From Melioribacteraceae bacterium (GTDB taxonomy: Bacteria > Bacteroidota > Ignavibacteria > Ignavibacteriales > Melioribacteraceae), in the NCBI GenBank assembly GCA_022181065.1, contig BQMY01000084.1:1-64000 (forward strand): 64,000 bases of DNA, in the 5' to 3' direction. The position numbers were made by a program, and so were the translations under genes. This document shows positions 8,333-17,807 of this stretch, piece by piece; positions within the stretch are counted from its first letter, which is position 1, and each line of letters opens with the position of its first letter. Below the pieces are notes generated by a model. That model was not told the DNA's origin, ran no database searches, and worked only from the letters and a program-made list of their open reading frames with translations.

Positions 8333-9494
8333 ATGCCAATTTATAAATATTGAGAATATCTTCTTTATAAAGTTTTTTTAATCTGCCAATTGGTGCAATG
8401 ATGGCGGCGTTTTCTGCAAGTGTGGGGAGCATATCCCGTGAAACTGCTCTTTCACTCAATGTGACCGGTGCACCAATTTCGGAATAAAACTCGCGTAGCT
8501 TGTGAATAAATTGAATTGCGCTCTTTTTATCTGATCCTTCATCGATTCCGAAAAGCGCGCCACCAAGTTTTGCCAATTTTGGAGAGGCAATATCAAGATT
8601 ATACATCATCCAGGCAGGGAAGAGGATCGAGAGTCCCTCACCGTGAGGAATATCATAGAACGCGCTGACGGAATGTTCGATTGTGTGTGTTGCCCAATCA
8701 CCTCCAAGGCGACCAATGCGGGTAGTACCGTTAAGAGCAAGCATTGCGCAAAGTGCCAGTTGTGAACGTGATTCAAGATTATATGGCTGCTCAAGAAGAA
8801 CCTTAACATGTTTCATTAGAGATTTTAGTAAACCCTCCGCATATGCTTCGATGGCATCGTTTTCGGGTGTGCCGTCAAGGTAAAGCTCAAAAATATGAGA
8901 CATTGCGTCAATCGCTCCATTTACAGTCTGATTAGCAGGGAGAGAAAACTGCACGGTCGGGTCTATAACAGAGACTCTGGGGAAAGTGTGAACACCACCG
9001 GAGAATGCCCATTTTTTATTTTCTTCTTCTTTTGTCACAACACCGAATGGATTACCCTCTGAGCCCGTGGCTGATAATGTGAGTACCACAAAGAGTGGAA
9101 TAGCAGATTCGGGAGCTGCTTTTCCTTCAAAGAAATCCCATACGTTTCCGTCATATTTTGAACCGGCGGCGATAGCTTTTGCCGAGTCAATCACACTTCC
9201 TCCGCCAACAGCAATTATCCCGTCAATATTTTCTTCACTTATAAGCTTGATCGCTTCTTGAACTTTAGAAATTACGGGATTTGGTTTAACTCCGCCCAAT
9301 TCAACATAAGCGATGTTGTGTTTTTTTAAGGTCTCTACAACCTGGTCATAAACACCATTTTTAAAGATTGAGCCCTTCCCGTAGTGAAGCAGAACTTTCT
9401 TGACCCCCGATTTGGCAATCTCTTTACCAAGTTTTGCGATTTTACCTTCGCCGAACAAAATTTTAGTGGGATTGTAATATTCAAATGGAACCAT
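8325..9494 (-). CDS. Iron-containing alcohol dehydrogenase (group III)
   Basis: 389 residues, the normal size. The N-terminal dinucleotide-binding half has VGGGSVIDSAKAIA at 96-109. The metal-binding half carries D196, H200, H270 and H284 (in IDAMSH, WATH and IPHGEG), spaced as in FucO, so a divalent metal site is intact. TGSEGNPF corresponds to the conserved TGSE segment. Family members reduce aldehydes or ketones with NAD(P)H. Similarity of the N-terminus (YYNPTKILFGEG) suggests the butanol dehydrogenase/YqhD branch. A GGAGG lies directly upstream of the start. It shares a transcript with the GNAT gene by overlap. The physiological substrate is not predictable. Confidence 0.92.
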   Translation of the reverse strand: MVPFEYYNPTKILFGEGKIAKLGKEIAKSGVKKVLLHYGKGSIFKNGVYDQVVETLKKHNIAYVELGGVKPNPVISKVQEAIKLISEENIDGIIAVGGGSVIDSAKAIAAGSKYDGNVWDFFEGKAAPESAIPLFVVLTLSATGSEGNPFGVVTKEEENKKWAFSGGVHTFPRVSVIDPTVQFSLPANQTVNGAIDAMSHIFELYLDGTPENDAIEAYAEGLLKSLMKHVKVLLEQPYNLESRSQLALCAMLALNGTTRIGRLGGDWATHTIEHSVSAFYDIPHGEGLSILFPAWMMYNLDIASPKLAKLGGALFGIDEGSDKKSAIQFIHKLREFYSEIGAPVTLSERAVSRDMLPTLAENAAIIAPIGRLKKLYKEDILNIYKLAYE

Positions 9495-9610
9495 TTATAA
9501 ACCTCCGGAATATAATCTAAACTTAAAATGATATTATCAATAATAGCTACATTAATTTACAAAAAAGTACAAGTTATTGTATTATAACAATTTTTGGGAA
9601 TTTTTATGAT

Positions 9611-9641
9611 TTGCTTTTGAGTGATGGTGTGTCTAAATTTG
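9611..9641 (+). promoter_or_regulatory. Candidate FCB-type sigma-A promoter of the PpiD-like gene
   Basis: TTG (9611-9613), 20 bases, then TAAATTTG (9634-9641), a full match to the TAnnTTTG -7 element used by Bacteroidota and relatives. The start codon is 48 bases downstream. Confidence 0.5.
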
Positions 9642-9688
9642 TAATCTGAATCTTTTTACATACTTTAATTTAGGAGGAGTTTCTTGTA

Positions 9689-11776
9689 ATGGGTATGATG
9701 GCGAGAATGAGGAGCCTGGCTCCCTGGTTCATCTTAACAGTTGGCGGTTTATTTGTGCTGTTTATGGTACTTTCCGATTCCAAGCTTACAGAGCTTGTCG
9801 GAAGACAGTCGGCTATTATTGGTGAAATAAATGGTGAAGAAGTAACATATCAGCAATTTGCCCGGCTGGTAGAACAAGCCAGAACTAATCAGGTGCAGCA
9901 GACAGGTCAGGAGATAGATGAATCACAGATGAATTTATTCAGGGACAGAGTCTGGGACGCTTATATTAGTCAACGTTTGGTTGAATCTAAAATTGATGAA
10001 TTCGGACTTGAAGTAACTGATGAAGAAATCATGGATGTTATCGCTGGTCCTAATCCTCCGGCATTTTTGAGAAACAGTTTTATTGATTCTACCGGTAACT
10101 TTAACCGCGCAATGTATGATGAAGCTATTTATGACACAAGAAATAAAGAAGCACTTATACAGGCGGAAGAAGCGGTAAGACAGCAGAGAATCCAGGAAAA
10201 ACTCCAGTCGTATGTAACAGCTTCTGTAGTTGTTTCTCAGGAAGAATTGAAACGTACTTACATGGAAAAAAACATCATGATGGACGCCAACTATGTTTTG
10301 GTGAGCGAAGCGCAGATCCGCGATGATGAACTTGAAATTACTGATGCCGGACTTAAAAAATTCTATGATGAAAACCTGGATCTTTACGAAGTAGAACCTC
10401 AGAGAAAACTAAAGTATGTAATGTTCAGAAAGGCTCCTTCAGCACTGGATTCAAGTAGTGTAAAGAAAAGCCTTGAAAGTGTAGTTAAAAAACTGAAAGC
10501 GGATACAAGCCAGTTCAAAACTTACGTTGAAATTTACAGCGAAGAACCTTATTCAATTGATACTGTTTCCTTAACAAGAATACCTGCCGAAGTAGGTTCT
10601 GTTATTACAAGTTCGGAGAAGGGTGAGGTAATAGGACCAATGCTTACCTCTCAAGGCTTTGCGATATATAAATTGAATGATGTACTAAATTCAGATGAAG
10701 AAGTTGTAAGAGCTTCACACATTCTTGTAAGTGATCAGGGTGACCAGGCGGCAGCAAAAGCTGAAGCTGATAAAGTTTACGAGCAGCTTATGGCAGGCGC
10801 TGATTTTGAAGAACTGGCTCGCCAGGTGTCAGGCGACAAAGGTAGTGCCGTAAAGGGCGGTGACCTGGGTTGGTTTGGCAAAGGCGCGATGGTACCGGAA
10901 TTTGAACAGGCAAGTTTTAGCGGTAAAATTGGTGTTATCCAGAAACCAGTTCAAACTACTTTCGGATTTCATATTATTAAAGTTACAGGTCGTTCTGATA
11001 AAAAGTACGCAGTTGAAAAAATAGTACGCAAGATTGAACCAACAGCGACAACTATTGACAGAATTTACGGCAAAGCGGGTGATTTTGCTTACCTCGCAGG
11101 CGAAGACGGATTTGAAAAAACAGCCGAAACTTATAGCTATATCACTCTCGAAACTCCTGCCTTCAAGGAAGACGCTACGTCAATCCCTGGTATTGGACAG
11201 AATAGTGGTTTAAAAAGGTTCGCTTTTGAACATCCTGTCGGTGATGTAAGTGAAGTATTCAGCATCAATTCCGGTTATGTTGTTGTGATGGTTTCAGAAG
11301 TTATTAAAGCCGGTTATAAACCTTTTGATGAAGTGAAAGCACAGGCAAAAATCGGTTATACCAGACAATTGAAAAAACAAAAAACAATGGAAATAGCCAA
11401 AAGAATCCATGCTGAGCTAAAACCCGGAAACCTCCAGGCTGCCACAAGTGTGTATGATAAAGCGATTGTTAAAGACGCTAAAAACTTTACCGCCGGTATT
11501 AATGTACCGGGTGTTGGGCGTGACTTTGCATTTATTTCCGCTGCTCTGGAAATTCCGGTGAACACAGTTTCAGAACCGATTCTTGGAAATAAAGGCGCAT
11601 ACATTATTGAAGTCACATCACGTACAGACTTCGATGAAAGTAAATTCGCGATGCAGAGAAACTTGTTGAGAGATCAACTTTTACAGCAGAAAAAATCACG
11701 CGTATTTAATAATTGGGTGGATAATCTTGCTAAAGCAGCTGATGTAAAAGACTACAGATTCAAGTTTTACAGATAA
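9689..11776 (+). CDS. SurA/PpiD-like peptidyl-prolyl isomerase, membrane-anchored
   Basis: 695 residues. A single N-terminal membrane helix (about 13-31) anchors a periplasmic foldase. A SurA_N-type chaperone segment follows (INGEEVTYQQFARLVEQAR), as in PpiD. One clear parvulin domain is at about 340-432 (RASHILVSD, GGDLGWFGKGAMVPEFE, TTFGFHIIKV) with the conserved GDLGWF and final FGxHIIKV strand. A second, weaker C-terminal repeat (about 505-650) may be a degenerate isomerase domain. PpiD-type proteins help newly exported outer-membrane proteins fold, which suits the many barrels and TonB receptors here. Start choice: AGGAGGAG precedes ATG 9689. The gene ends in its own terminator. Confidence 0.88.
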   Translation: MGMMARMRSLAPWFILTVGGLFVLFMVLSDSKLTELVGRQSAIIGEINGEEVTYQQFARLVEQARTNQVQQTGQEIDESQMNLFRDRVWDAYISQRLVESKIDEFGLEVTDEEIMDVIAGPNPPAFLRNSFIDSTGNFNRAMYDEAIYDTRNKEALIQAEEAVRQQRIQEKLQSYVTASVVVSQEELKRTYMEKNIMMDANYVLVSEAQIRDDELEITDAGLKKFYDENLDLYEVEPQRKLKYVMFRKAPSALDSSSVKKSLESVVKKLKADTSQFKTYVEIYSEEPYSIDTVSLTRIPAEVGSVITSSEKGEVIGPMLTSQGFAIYKLNDVLNSDEEVVRASHILVSDQGDQAAAKAEADKVYEQLMAGADFEELARQVSGDKGSAVKGGDLGWFGKGAMVPEFEQASFSGKIGVIQKPVQTTFGFHIIKVTGRSDKKYAVEKIVRKIEPTATTIDRIYGKAGDFAYLAGEDGFEKTAETYSYITLETPAFKEDATSIPGIGQNSGLKRFAFEHPVGDVSEVFSINSGYVVVMVSEVIKAGYKPFDEVKAQAKIGYTRQLKKQKTMEIAKRIHAELKPGNLQAATSVYDKAIVKDAKNFTAGINVPGVGRDFAFISAALEIPVNTVSEPILGNKGAYIIEVTSRTDFDESKFAMQRNLLRDQLLQQKKSRVFNNWVDNLAKAADVKDYRFKFYR

Positions 11777-11792
11777 AAATTATTGTTATTTC

Positions 11793-11827
11793 AAAAGCCG
11801 GTTCTTGCCAGAACCGGCTTTTTTTTT
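11793..11827 (+). terminator. Rho-independent terminator of the PpiD-like gene
   Basis: GCCGGTTCT (11797-11805) pairs with AGAACCGGC (11810-11818) around a 4-base loop, flanked by AAAA and a run of about ten T. Confidence 0.9.
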
Positions 11828-11850
11828 ATGTGGATTTAATGTGTTATTTT

Positions 11851-11877
11851 TTGAACTTTTTTGTGACGCTACATTTT
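11851..11877 (+). promoter_or_regulatory. Weak candidate promoter for the barrel-aroK-aroB unit
   Basis: TTG (11851-11853), 16 bases, then TACATTTT (11870-11877), one mismatch from TAnnTTTG. It lies between the upstream terminator and the first gene of the unit. Short spacing makes it uncertain. Confidence 0.28.
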
Positions 11878-11906
11878 TATAAATTATCGGAAAAACCGGT
11901 ATCAGG

Positions 11907-12635
11907 ATGAAAAAAGTTTTATTGCTTTTTATAACGATCAGTTCAATTGCTTTTGCACAGTATAATGGAAATGAGTTTGGGATTTCAGCCTCGTGGTCTT
12001 ATACTACATCAAGTAAACTCTTTTATTTCCCTAATGCTGAAGACCCTTTCCTTAGAAATCAATCCGTGTCGTTAGAGGATATCAACAGCATAGCTTTCGA
12101 GTTGAAATATCGGGTATCTGAAGCAATTATTACCGGATTAAATATTGGATATGTTGATCATTCAGGCTATATTAAACCTGTTACAGCTATTGGTGAATCC
12201 GGAATTGTGAGTCTGGATGCCAGTGATGGTTTTAATGTAATTCCGGTAGAGTTGACTTTGTACTATTTCCTCCCATTTTCGAGTGATAGATTCAAGTTTT
12301 ACATGGGAGGTGGCGCTGGTTTTTATATCGGCAATCATACACGCTCTCTAGGTACCCTGGAAGTTGAGAACATAAAACGAGAAAATGCGTACGGCATTCA
12401 TGTGATGGTTGGCATGGATTATATGATTTTTGATTTCCTCTCCGTAAAAGGGGAGATGAAATTCAGGGACCCGGAGTTTGAGGTAGTGAATAATTACAAG
12501 AATAATACCATTACTTACAGGGGAAAAGAATATTTCGTTTCGGGTAATAAATATGACGCTGCTGTTAATATTGACGGCGTTATGTTTACAATGGGTGTCG
12601 CCTATCATTTTTCACTTTCAGCTTTGGGATTCTAA
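11907..12635 (+). CDS. Predicted outer-membrane beta-barrel protein
   Basis: 242 residues with a signal peptide (MKKVLLLFITISSIAFA before QY). Alternating strands follow, such as FGISASWSYTT, FYMGGGAGFYIG and FLSVKGEMKFRDPEFE. The C-terminus ends FTMGVAYHFSLSALGF with a terminal Phe typical of barrel insertion signals. It resembles the general OmpA-like/opacity-type small barrels, with no catalytic motif. The stop overlaps the aroK start (TAATG), so it is co-translated with shikimate-pathway genes. A functional link to them is not evident. Confidence 0.6.
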   Translation: MKKVLLLFITISSIAFAQYNGNEFGISASWSYTTSSKLFYFPNAEDPFLRNQSVSLEDINSIAFELKYRVSEAIITGLNIGYVDHSGYIKPVTAIGESGIVSLDASDGFNVIPVELTLYYFLPFSSDRFKFYMGGGAGFYIGNHTRSLGTLEVENIKRENAYGIHVMVGMDYMIFDFLSVKGEMKFRDPEFEVVNNYKNNTITYRGKEYFVSGNKYDAAVNIDGVMFTMGVAYHFSLSALGF

Positions 12636-13189
12636 TGGTTGAGCGCATCTATCTTACGGGATTTATGACAAGTGGTAAATCTACCATTGGACCAATTCTG
12701 GCGAATGTACTCGGGTGGAATTTTTACGATCTCGATAAAGTAATTGAAGGCAAACACGAAAAAAGTGTTGTTGAAATATTTGAAGAGTTTGGTGAAGAGT
12801 ATTTCCGAAATTATGAAACAGAAACACTTGAAAAATTATCTACAGAGAAAGACACTATTATCTCGCTGGGTGGAGGTACTCTTACCAGTGAACGTAATCT
12901 TGCTATTTTGAAACAAACCGGAAAAATTGTTTATCTTCGTATTACGGCTGAAACGATTTATCACAGACTTAAACATAAAATTGATCGCCCGCTAATCCGC
13001 GACTTAGTACTGAATGAAAGACCCCGAGAAGAGTTTATCGAGCGTATAAACAAAATTCTGGATGAAAGAAAATATTATTACGAAAAAGCTGATATCATTC
13101 TAGACACAGATAATAATAAAATTGGTATCACCGTTGACCAACTTGCGTCAGAAATGAGGAAACTATTGCATGCGCACAATCAGGGTTGA
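12635..13189 (+). CDS. aroK: Shikimate kinase
   Basis: 184 residues; phosphorylates shikimate at the 3-hydroxyl with ATP in aromatic amino acid synthesis. The Walker A loop GFMTSGKST is at 9-17, the DLDKVIEG segment (with the conserved D of the D-x-D motif) near 33, and GGGT near 88. The lid region carries DRPLIRD with the substrate-binding Arg. The expected ribose and shikimate-binding residues appear intact. The start overlaps the upstream barrel stop by one base and the end overlaps aroB by 20 bases. The adjacency of aroK and aroB is common in bacteria and supports both names. Confidence 0.93.
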   Translation: MVERIYLTGFMTSGKSTIGPILANVLGWNFYDLDKVIEGKHEKSVVEIFEEFGEEYFRNYETETLEKLSTEKDTIISLGGGTLTSERNLAILKQTGKIVYLRITAETIYHRLKHKIDRPLIRDLVLNERPREEFIERINKILDERKYYYEKADIILDTDNNKIGITVDQLASEMRKLLHAHNQG

Positions 13190-14267
13190 GGTTCCCGGAG
13201 CGGCATATGATGTCTATTCGAGATACAATTCACTTGCAAGCCTTCAAAAATATATATCGGAAGCATTTTCAGCAAAAAAAGTTCTTTTTGTGATTGATGA
13301 AAACGTAATGCGTCTTCACCGAGAATATTTACTCGAAACCATTGACGTTCTTTCGGCGGAAAATCATCTGGTTATTGAGATATCCGAAAAGAAAAAATCA
13401 ATTGATACCGTTGAACTGATTTATGAAAAACTTATATCGGTTAATGCCGGCAGAGACGCTGTTTTAGTTGGAATTGGTGGCGGAATTACAGGTGATATCA
13501 CCGGGTTTGCGGCTGCCACTTTCATGCGTGGAATTAGCTACATACAAGTTCCGACAACCTTGCTTTCCATTGTTGACAGCTCAGTTGGCGGGAAAACCGG
13601 CGTAAATTTCGGGAGTATCAAAAATATTGTCGGCGCTTTTTATCAACCCGAAGCTGTTTTTGCAGATTTTAAGTTTCTTTCCACTCTTGAAGAAGATGAA
13701 TTAGTTTGTGGTCTCGGAGAAATTGTGAAGTATGCTTTTCTTACCGGAGATGAGTATTATTCAAAATTAAAGAATGATTACAGGGCGCTTCTTCAGTTAA
13801 ATGATACCGTACTTGATTATTTTATAGCTGAGTCCGTTAGATATAAAGCCGATGTTGTAGCCCGGGATGAAAAAGAGGCAGGATTGAGGAAAGTCCTTAA
13901 TCTGGGACACACATTCGCGCATGGTCTGGAAACATCACTCAATTTTGAAATTAAACATGGTCAGGCTGTAATAGCGGGTATTTCATGCGCACTGGAGTTA
14001 TCGAGATTACTCAATCTCATTTCGGAAGAGGAATACACCAGTTCAACTGATTTTATTAAAGAGTTTGCATCATTAATTCATTTTCGTCAGCCTGATTTGA
14101 ATATCATGCTGAATGTAATGTCGCGTGATAAAAAAAACAGGAACGGGAAGATCAAGTTTGTACTTCCTGTGAGTCCCGGTGAAGTAGTTTTAGATGTAGA
14201 AGCTGAAAAAAATAATGTTATTGAAGCGATTTTCAGGGGAATAGAGCCTTTTGTCTATGAAAAATAG
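13170..14267 (+). CDS. aroB: 3-dehydroquinate synthase
   Basis: 365 residues, the usual size for the enzyme that converts DAHP to 3-dehydroquinate using NAD and a divalent metal. Visible motifs: GIGGGITGDITGFAAATFMRG for NAD binding, VPTTLLSIVDSSVGGKTGVN, and the metal-binding histidines in NLGHTFAHGLE and KHGQAVIAG. All canonical motifs are present. It begins inside the end of aroK with GAGGA as a ribosome-binding site, and runs into the start of the next gene, so the four genes from 11907 likely form one transcript. Confidence 0.95.
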   Translation: MRTIRVEVPGAAYDVYSRYNSLASLQKYISEAFSAKKVLFVIDENVMRLHREYLLETIDVLSAENHLVIEISEKKKSIDTVELIYEKLISVNAGRDAVLVGIGGGITGDITGFAAATFMRGISYIQVPTTLLSIVDSSVGGKTGVNFGSIKNIVGAFYQPEAVFADFKFLSTLEEDELVCGLGEIVKYAFLTGDEYYSKLKNDYRALLQLNDTVLDYFIAESVRYKADVVARDEKEAGLRKVLNLGHTFAHGLETSLNFEIKHGQAVIAGISCALELSRLLNLISEEEYTSSTDFIKEFASLIHFRQPDLNIMLNVMSRDKKNRNGKIKFVLPVSPGEVVLDVEAEKNNVIEAIFRGIEPFVYEK

Positions 14268-15927
14268 GATATTTCTGATTGTATTATTGTTTTCCTTTTC
14301 GCTTTTTGGTCAATTGGCTCATGAAACAAGAGCGGTATGGGTTGCAACAAATTTTGGTCTTGATTTCCCTCATGGGATTCGTGACGCTGAATCGCAGAAG
14401 ATTCTTCTAAGGAGGATTTTCAAGGACATTAAAGAGAAAAACTACAATACTGTTTATTTTCAGGTAAGGGCGAATGGTACAACTTTCTTTAATTCCGAAT
14501 ATGAGCCATACAGCGCGGAATTAACAGGAAGAACCGGTTCTATTCCTGCATATGATCCTGCTCAACTCTCAATTGATCTGGCGCGTGAATTTGGTCTCGA
14601 AATACACGCATGGGTAAATACATTCCGATGTTTCTCGGGAAATGACAGGGAACCTCTACTCGATAAAAAACATCCGGTTACCGCCAGAGAGGATTTGGTA
14701 GTGCCATTTTACGAAGGGGAAACTCTGGCATACTGGATGGATCCGGGAAATCCTGATACACACACTTATCTGGTTGAATTATTCAGCGATCTCACAACGA
14801 AATATAATTTTGATGGTCTGCAACTTGATTTTATACGTTATCCGGGTAAATCATTTAATGATGGAACAACCTTTAGCCGCTACGGAGAGAGGAGAGATAA
14901 AGCTGAATGGCGAAGAGATAATATAACCCGCTTTATAAAATCTTTGTCGCAAAAAGTTAAATTGCAAAATCCGTATTTGAAGCTAGGTACTACTCCTATT
15001 GGAATTTATAAAAATCCGCCTGGTGTGTATGGTTTTGAGGCTTTCAATGATGTATATCAGGATGTTGAATCGTGGATCAATAATGGTATAATTGATTATG
15101 TTATTCCGCAGATATATTGGGATATCAATAGTAACCCAAGATTTGAGGTGATCGCAAAAGATTGGCTCAAAATGAAGGGGAATGTCCAGATTATACTGGG
15201 AATTGGCGCCTACAAACCGGAAGTAAAAAGCGAAATTACAAGTCAGATCGCTATCAGCAGGAAACTTGGTGCTGAGGGAATCGCAATGTTCAGGTACAGA
15301 AATATTTCCGATATAAACCTGTTTTCAGATCCCGCATTACCTGCGACTTATAATACTATCGCTATTGAGCCATTACCTCTACCCTTCAATCTTTCCGCAG
15401 GTGCTGACAAATTGATGAACAATAATCTCAAATTGAGTTGGCAATATGACAGTGAGAATGAACAAAAATTAAAATACTTTGTGCTATATGAAGTTCAGGA
15501 TGGTGTCCCATTACTCCTTAAGTTAGTTGATCCTGCCGATAGAGCATCTTATCTCATCTCTGCCCGTAAGGTAAAGGAAGTTGGATACTACACCGTAGGA
15601 ACAGTCGATTTGAACTGGAATGAAAACTATGACGCCTCAAATCTAATCAGAGTTGAAAACAAACTACTCAAAAATCTTTTGGGGAAAATAGGGAACTCAG
15701 AGACACCTTTATTACAAAAACGGGATAATAATTTTCTTTTGAATCTTTATTCAGAAGGGGATGAACGGCTGGATATAAGCATTAAAACACAAAGCGCCAA
15801 TGCAACCACATACAATATTAAACTGAAGAAAGGCTTGAACCTGATAACACTCCCACTCGTGGAAGGTGCGCAAGAGATGAAACTTGATTTTATTGAGAGG
15901 AAGCAAAAAAGAAGTTTAAGGTTATAA
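14257..15927 (+). CDS. GHL10-type (DUF187) secreted glycoside hydrolase-like protein
   Basis: About 557 residues. Residues 1-19 form a signal peptide ending FG before QLAHE. The core (about 20-370) is the GHL10/DUF187 TIM barrel: ETRAVWVATN at the N-terminus, NTVYFQVRANGTTFFNS, EIHAWVNTFR and the FDGLQLDFIRYPG strand, whose D-F-I-R-Y is diagnostic. Relatives act on bacterial cell-wall or exopolysaccharide glycans, though the reaction is established for few. The last 190 residues look like a beta-sandwich (NLKLSWQYDSENEQKLKYFVLYEV), perhaps fibronectin-like. ATG 14257 is preferred to the TTG six bases upstream because it opens directly on the signal peptide. It overlaps the aroB end. Confidence 0.85.
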   Translation: MKNRIFLIVLLFSFSLFGQLAHETRAVWVATNFGLDFPHGIRDAESQKILLRRIFKDIKEKNYNTVYFQVRANGTTFFNSEYEPYSAELTGRTGSIPAYDPAQLSIDLAREFGLEIHAWVNTFRCFSGNDREPLLDKKHPVTAREDLVVPFYEGETLAYWMDPGNPDTHTYLVELFSDLTTKYNFDGLQLDFIRYPGKSFNDGTTFSRYGERRDKAEWRRDNITRFIKSLSQKVKLQNPYLKLGTTPIGIYKNPPGVYGFEAFNDVYQDVESWINNGIIDYVIPQIYWDINSNPRFEVIAKDWLKMKGNVQIILGIGAYKPEVKSEITSQIAISRKLGAEGIAMFRYRNISDINLFSDPALPATYNTIAIEPLPLPFNLSAGADKLMNNNLKLSWQYDSENEQKLKYFVLYEVQDGVPLLLKLVDPADRASYLISARKVKEVGYYTVGTVDLNWNENYDASNLIRVENKLLKNLLGKIGNSETPLLQKRDNNFLLNLYSEGDERLDISIKTQSANATTYNIKLKKGLNLITLPLVEGAQEMKLDFIERKQKRSLRL

Positions 15928-15928
15928 C

Positions 15929-15966
15929 AAAGGGATTGAAATTAACTCTCAATCCCTTCAAATTTT
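15929..15966. terminator. Terminator between convergent genes
   Basis: AAGGGATTGA ending at 15939 pairs with TCAATCCCTT (15949-15958) around a 9-base loop, followed by AATTTTT on plus. It directly follows the glycoside hydrolase stop and may also serve the minus-strand dehydrogenase. Confidence 0.75.
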
Positions 15967-15973
15967 TAGCGGT

Positions 15974-17137
15974 CTAGTGAAATTTTTCCGTGATTTTAAT
16001 ACCACGTTTTTCAATCTCCATTTTAATATCTCTTCCGGGCACAGCGTTTTCAACGGATACAGCACCTTTTCTAACTTTTCCTTTATTAGCGAGTATCGCG
16101 ATCATTGAGGCATGCCATCCGGTAAGTCTCTGCATTGCGGTAAAACCGGTCTTCGGATCGTAGTAGTCAATCAGTTCAAGTTCATATCTCGAATCTCTGC
16201 CATTTTTAATACCTTCCGCGAATATCCGGATGATACCAATATCTTTTGTGGTATCAGATGTGATCTGGTCTTCAATTAATTTATGGTAAAATTCTCTGGG
16301 GGAGATAACACAATTGCCCACTTCAATTTTTTTTGTATCAAACAATCCCAGATCGGAGAAAGCCTTAAATTGCTGCCAGTGACCGGGGTATCTTAACGTT
16401 TTATTTTCGAGTGTTTTCAGTTTACCTTTTAGTGTGTATGGAAGTGTTGATAGACCTCCGGAAGTTACCGCTGCTTCAAGTTGACCGAGAGAATCAGGAA
16501 AATCGATAGTTTCAAGTTCTGATAAGCAGGGTATTTCCTCCACTTCACCATCTCTCAGGAAAAGGGCATTCCCGAAGTATTCATTTGTGAGTCCGTTAAT
16601 ATGAAAAGTAAGTTCAAAATTCCATGGTGGTTTGGGGAATTGAGTCAGACCAGCACCATAAGATTTAATACTAACCGGAGAATCGAAAATATCGGCTATA
16701 TACATGATGAGGGAGATATTGAGACCGGGATCCATCCCGCAATCGGGAATGATTGAAATGTTTGCCTCAAGAGCGGATTCATCAAGATTGAGTTGTTCTT
16801 TTACCACGTCGGTATTGCCGCCAAAATCAACGAAATTCGCGCCGACTTTGATAGCAAGTTCAGTTAGATAATGATTGTAATAATAAGGTACACCGCTTAC
16901 AATCGCGTCAACATCTTTTAGAAGATGTTCGAGCGCCTCGGCATCATTTATATTAAGAGTAACGCCTTTGCAGATATCTTTTCCGGTGAGATTCCCAAGT
17001 TTTTCCAATGCCTTGTCTATCGCATCCTGTCGGGAATCAATCAGTAATATTTTTTCTGCCTCACCGAACATTATGAAATCATAAGCCGAGGCAGTACCTT
17101 GTCTTCCGGCACCAATAACAGCATATTTATAGCTCAT
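15974..17137 (-). CDS. Saccharopine dehydrogenase-family enzyme, L-lysine 6-dehydrogenase-like
   Basis: 387 residues. The N-terminal Rossmann motif is VIGAGRQGTASAYDF, with LLIDSR ending strand 2. The middle has the substrate-domain signatures IIPDCGMDPGLNI and TSGGLSTLPYTLKGK followed by LRYPGHW, and the C-terminus ends AVPGRDIKMEIEKRGIKI. This closely follows the pattern I know for lysine 6-dehydrogenase, which oxidatively deaminates the epsilon-amino group of lysine, and for related saccharopine/carboxynorspermidine reductases. The nearby OsmC and KamA-like genes are on the same strand but separated by terminators. The substrate is inferred from family resemblance only. Confidence 0.75.
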   Translation of the reverse strand: MSYKYAVIGAGRQGTASAYDFIMFGEAEKILLIDSRQDAIDKALEKLGNLTGKDICKGVTLNINDAEALEHLLKDVDAIVSGVPYYYNHYLTELAIKVGANFVDFGGNTDVVKEQLNLDESALEANISIIPDCGMDPGLNISLIMYIADIFDSPVSIKSYGAGLTQFPKPPWNFELTFHINGLTNEYFGNALFLRDGEVEEIPCLSELETIDFPDSLGQLEAAVTSGGLSTLPYTLKGKLKTLENKTLRYPGHWQQFKAFSDLGLFDTKKIEVGNCVISPREFYHKLIEDQITSDTTKDIGIIRIFAEGIKNGRDSRYELELIDYYDPKTGFTAMQRLTGWHASMIAILANKGKVRKGAVSVENAVPGRDIKMEIEKRGIKITEKFH

Positions 17138-17203
17138 AAGAACCTCATCAGATAGTTATGTTCAAGATAGCATTTCCAAGAATCAATAAATACTATTTAA
17201 ACT

Positions 17204-17237
17204 AAAAAAGGCGGAATCGTAATAAACAATTCCGCCT
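17204..17237 (-). terminator. Terminator of the OsmC-family gene
   Basis: AGGCGGAAT (17210-17218) pairs with ATTCCGCCT (17229-17237). On the minus strand the stem is followed by a T tract (AAAAAA on plus at about 17204-17209). It separates osmC from the dehydrogenase downstream. Confidence 0.82.
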
Positions 17238-17256
17238 GATTTCAAATAATGTACTG

Positions 17257-17685
17257 TTAATCTTTATTAACTATTTTGAATGAATGAGTAATTTCCATTA
17301 CTTTTTCGAACATGGCAGTAACTCCGCAGTATTTAGTCTGTGATAGTTCTATAGCTCTTTCAACATCTTTTTCCTTGATACCCCTTCCGTGAAATACATA
17401 CTCTACATGCATCTTTGTATAAACTTTCGGATGATCATCTGTCGATTCAGCCGAGATATTCATCTCAAAATTATCAACTTCAACTCTTTTCTTCTGCAGA
17501 ATGGAAGCAACGTCGCTACCTGTGCAGCCACCCAGTGAAAGTAGTAATAATTCTTTAGGTCGAATCGCGGCGTTACTCCCGCCGAAGTTTTCGGGACCAT
17601 CCATCATAACCCAATGATTTGAATCTGTTTTTCCTGAAAAAGTTAATCCTTGTAATTGTTTTATATAGGCGGTTGATTTTCCCAT
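17257..17685 (-). CDS. OsmC/Ohr-family thiol peroxidase-like protein
   Basis: 142 residues from the chosen start. The two redox cysteines of the family are present: C54 in LGGCTGSDV and C120 in KYCGVTAMF. The R-P-K-E-L-L-L segment before C54 is typical. OsmC/Ohr proteins reduce organic hydroperoxides; this one resembles the YhfA-like OsmC branch, where the role is less certain. An in-frame ATG lies four codons upstream (17697), but GGAG then sits 6 bases before ATG 17685, so the shorter form is preferred. It is a single-gene transcript with a terminator after it. Confidence 0.85.
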   Translation of the reverse strand: MGKSTAYIKQLQGLTFSGKTDSNHWVMMDGPENFGGSNAAIRPKELLLLSLGGCTGSDVASILQKKRVEVDNFEMNISAESTDDHPKVYTKMHVEYVFHGRGIKEKDVERAIELSQTKYCGVTAMFEKVMEITHSFKIVNKD

Positions 17686-17770
17686 TGTGTTCTCCATTTT
17701 TTTCGTATAAGATTCAAAAAGAAAATAAAAGATTCTTTTTTAGTTACAAAATAGAAGGAAGAGCTAATTG

Positions 17771-17807
17771 CAGGTTTTAAAACAAAAAAAGCCGGAAAAA
17801 CCGGCTT
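17771..17807. repeat. Copy A of a 37-bp direct repeat containing a terminator hairpin
   Basis: Thirty-seven bases identical to 18010-18046. The core is AAGCCGG/CCGGCTT with a 5-base loop. On the minus strand the hairpin is followed by a T tract, so it has terminator form. A related ACTGTTGA follows both copies after a few differing bases. Copy A serves no obvious gene of its own. Confidence 0.85.
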